Below are positions 34,501 through 36,066 of a stretch of DNA of 36,066 nt, in pieces. The stretch lies in assembly GCA_000708835.1 (NCBI GenBank), contig DF237085.1:138872-174937 (forward strand), in the 5' to 3' direction. Made by a program: the position numbers and the translations under genes. Source of the stretch: Klebsormidium nitens. Lineage: Eukaryota > Streptophyta > Klebsormidiophyceae > Klebsormidiales > Klebsormidiaceae. The notes below the pieces were generated by a model. It saw nothing but the letters and a program-made list of their open reading frames with translations, ran no database searches and was not told the DNA's origin. The number at the start of each line of letters is the position of its first letter. Position 1 is the first letter of the stretch.

Positions 34501-36066
34501 GCGAAGGGGAGCTCGGTACTGAGCCAGGTGCGCAGGGGCCCCAGGCGCAGGCGCAAGGGGCCGGGTACAAGTATTATTTCCACATAGGGAGCATTGACAG
34601 GTACGTGCTTGTTTCTTGAGCACTTGCTCTGGTCTCCTTGAGGTTCTGTGCGCAAGCATCTGCTCTGGTTTCCTTGAGGTCCTGCGCGCCATCCCGTCGC
34701 AGCCCGCTTCCAGCTTTTGGAGCCCTGCCGCATGGATTTGGATCGGTGAATCGGGATCCATTTAAGCCTCTTCACTGCTCCTTTTGCCTCTGTGCCCCGT
34801 CTCAGTTTCCATATAATGAGCCCCGGCTTTAGTGTTGCGTCGCCTGACTAGGAACAGGAGGGAATTCTCGGCGATTTGGGAAGGCCCAGATTCGGTCAGC
34901 ATGGGTTTCCCCGTTATGTTGCCCTTAGCCCGCTTTCAATTCCAATCTCAGTTCCTCTCATCCCTCCCATCTCCCCAGCTTCGAGACCCGCTTCGGTCAA
35001 ACGCTGATCTTTCTCAGTCTCTCCTGCTCCGCAGCTTTGAGCGCAAGCTGGAGGATGCTCAGGACTCCCTCGGCATGGAGCCCCGCAGCTACGTCCCTGT
35101 CACGTACGTCACCGAGCTGAGCTGGCTCTCGGAGGCGCTCAAGCTGCTGCCGACGCTGCTCCTGATCGGGGGGTACATCTACTTCCAGCGGAGGATGCAG
35201 GGGGGGCTTGGAATGGGTGGGGGAGGTGGCGCAGGGGGCGCACGGGGGATCTTCAACGTGGGCAAGGCGCAGGTGTCCAAGATTGACAAGAACGCTAAGG
35301 ACAAGGTGGGGAGCTCACTTTTGATAGTGTTTCTCGTTTGCTTGATGCGGGCGGCTACTGTGCTTTTGATTCGAATTTGGGGGCCTATCCTAATTGCTCA
35401 TTGCGGACGCGCGGTGAAAGGCCTCCCCGAAACGTTGTCGGGAGCTCTGCCGGTGCATGTGCTCGGTCATTCTGCGTGCCTCTTTTTCAATTGCTCATGT
35501 TTGCCTTCTTCCCGACAGGTGTTGTCCTTGAAGTCCTCTCTTGGAAGCATGTTTTGGGGCAAACACTGGCTTGGATGCTCATTTGCAAAACGTACTCTGC
35601 GTGTTTCTTCGCAAGTGCTCATACAGATTTTCCTTCACCCCAGATCATGTTCAAGGACGTGGCCGGCTGCGACGAGGCCAAGCAGGAGGTGATGGAGTTC
35701 GTGCAATTCCTTAAGTCGCCCGACCGCTTCAAGAACTTAGGCGCCAAGATTCCCAAGGGCGCGCTCCTCGTCGGGCCCCCCGGCACCGGCAAGACGCTCC
35801 TCGCGAAAGCGACGGCCGGCGAGGCGGGCGTCCCGTTCCTCTCCATCAGCGGCTCCGACTTCATGGAGATGTTCGTCGGCGTCGGGCCGTCGCGGGTTCG
35901 CGACTTGTTCGCGCAGGCGCGCCAGAGCAGCCCGAGCATCATCTTCATCGACGAGATCGACGCGATCGGGCGCGCGCGCGGGCGGGGCGGGTTCGCGGGC
36001 GGGAACGACGAGGCGGGAAAACCGCTGAACCAGCTTCGTGGTTGAGATGGGACGGCTTCGGAACGC
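31543..36066 (+). CDS. FTSH3: Mitochondrial m-AAA protease FtsH3/FtsH10 type, 5' part, runs off the window
   Basis: Exons: 31543-31998, 32629-32689, 33181-33249, 33685-33815, 34383-34600, 35035-35305, then 35644 to the edge. It is an ATP-dependent zinc protease of the mitochondrial inner membrane that degrades unassembled proteins. The long basic N-terminus (about 170 aa) looks like a mitochondrial presequence, ending near [14 protein letters not shown] then matches plant FtsH3/10. Two membrane segments (about 215-231 and 347-362) flank the intermembrane-space domain ([21 protein letters not shown] onward). The AAA domain has Walker A GPPGTGKT (about 446-453), the FVGVG pore loop and Walker B IIFIDEID (about 501-508). 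The zinc HEXXH site lies beyond the window. The last about 65 nt break the conserved NDERE-TLNQLL region with several 1-nt shifts and a TGA at 36043-36045; I read this as poor end sequence, not a real stop. Confidence 0.93.
34625..34690. repeat. Two-copy tandem repeat, period 36, in FtsH intron 5
   Basis: tgctctggtctccttgaggt at 34625 and tgctctggtttccttgaggt at 34661, followed by tctgtgcgc and cctgcgcgc. It is a simple recent duplication shortly after the exon 5 donor with no exon similarity. Confidence 0.85.

Overview
This is eukaryotic nuclear DNA from the green plant lineage. All five protein genes belong to families with land-plant orthologues: an LRR-ARM-patatin phospholipase, mitochondrial-type bL33, a long P-class PPR protein, CPSF30 fused to a YTH domain, and a mitochondrial m-AAA FtsH protease. 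Four are split by many GT-AG introns of about 340-1,050 nt. Exons are GC-rich and introns more AT-rich. A streptophyte alga such as Klebsormidium is my best guess (inference from gene content, GC level and intron size; not proven).

Layout. 1-851: no gene. 852-11964 (minus): complete 11-exon phospholipase A I gene, 1,864 codons in my model. 11965-12945: divergent intergenic region with a telo-box. 12946-13116 (plus): intronless bL33. 13453-21874 (plus): 10-exon PPR gene, about 1,079 aa; only its first exon is uncertain. 21875-24810: intergenic, with a MITE-like inverted-repeat element and GC-rich hairpins. 24811-29834 (plus): complete 7-exon CPSF30-YTH gene, 628 aa. 29835-31542: intergenic. 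31543 to the end (plus): 5' part of an FtsH3/10-type gene, cut off inside the AAA domain. Every junction was placed by hand from GT/AG sites, reading phase and family similarity, and the phases add up through each model. The genes do not form a pathway: they cover lipid signalling, organelle translation, organelle RNA processing, nuclear mRNA 3'-end formation and mitochondrial protein quality control.

The most unusual signal is in the introns. In the phospholipase and PPR genes, at least seven introns hold tandem, decaying copies of the edge of an adjacent exon. Spacing is about 105-205 nt, most often about 140-155. Copies nearest the live exon are best preserved. In one array the exon-derived core is almost identical in four copies while the intron part of the same unit has diverged. 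In PPR intron 5 the homology to the next exon begins at the donor site itself, which fits introns being born or lengthened by tandem duplication of exon segments.
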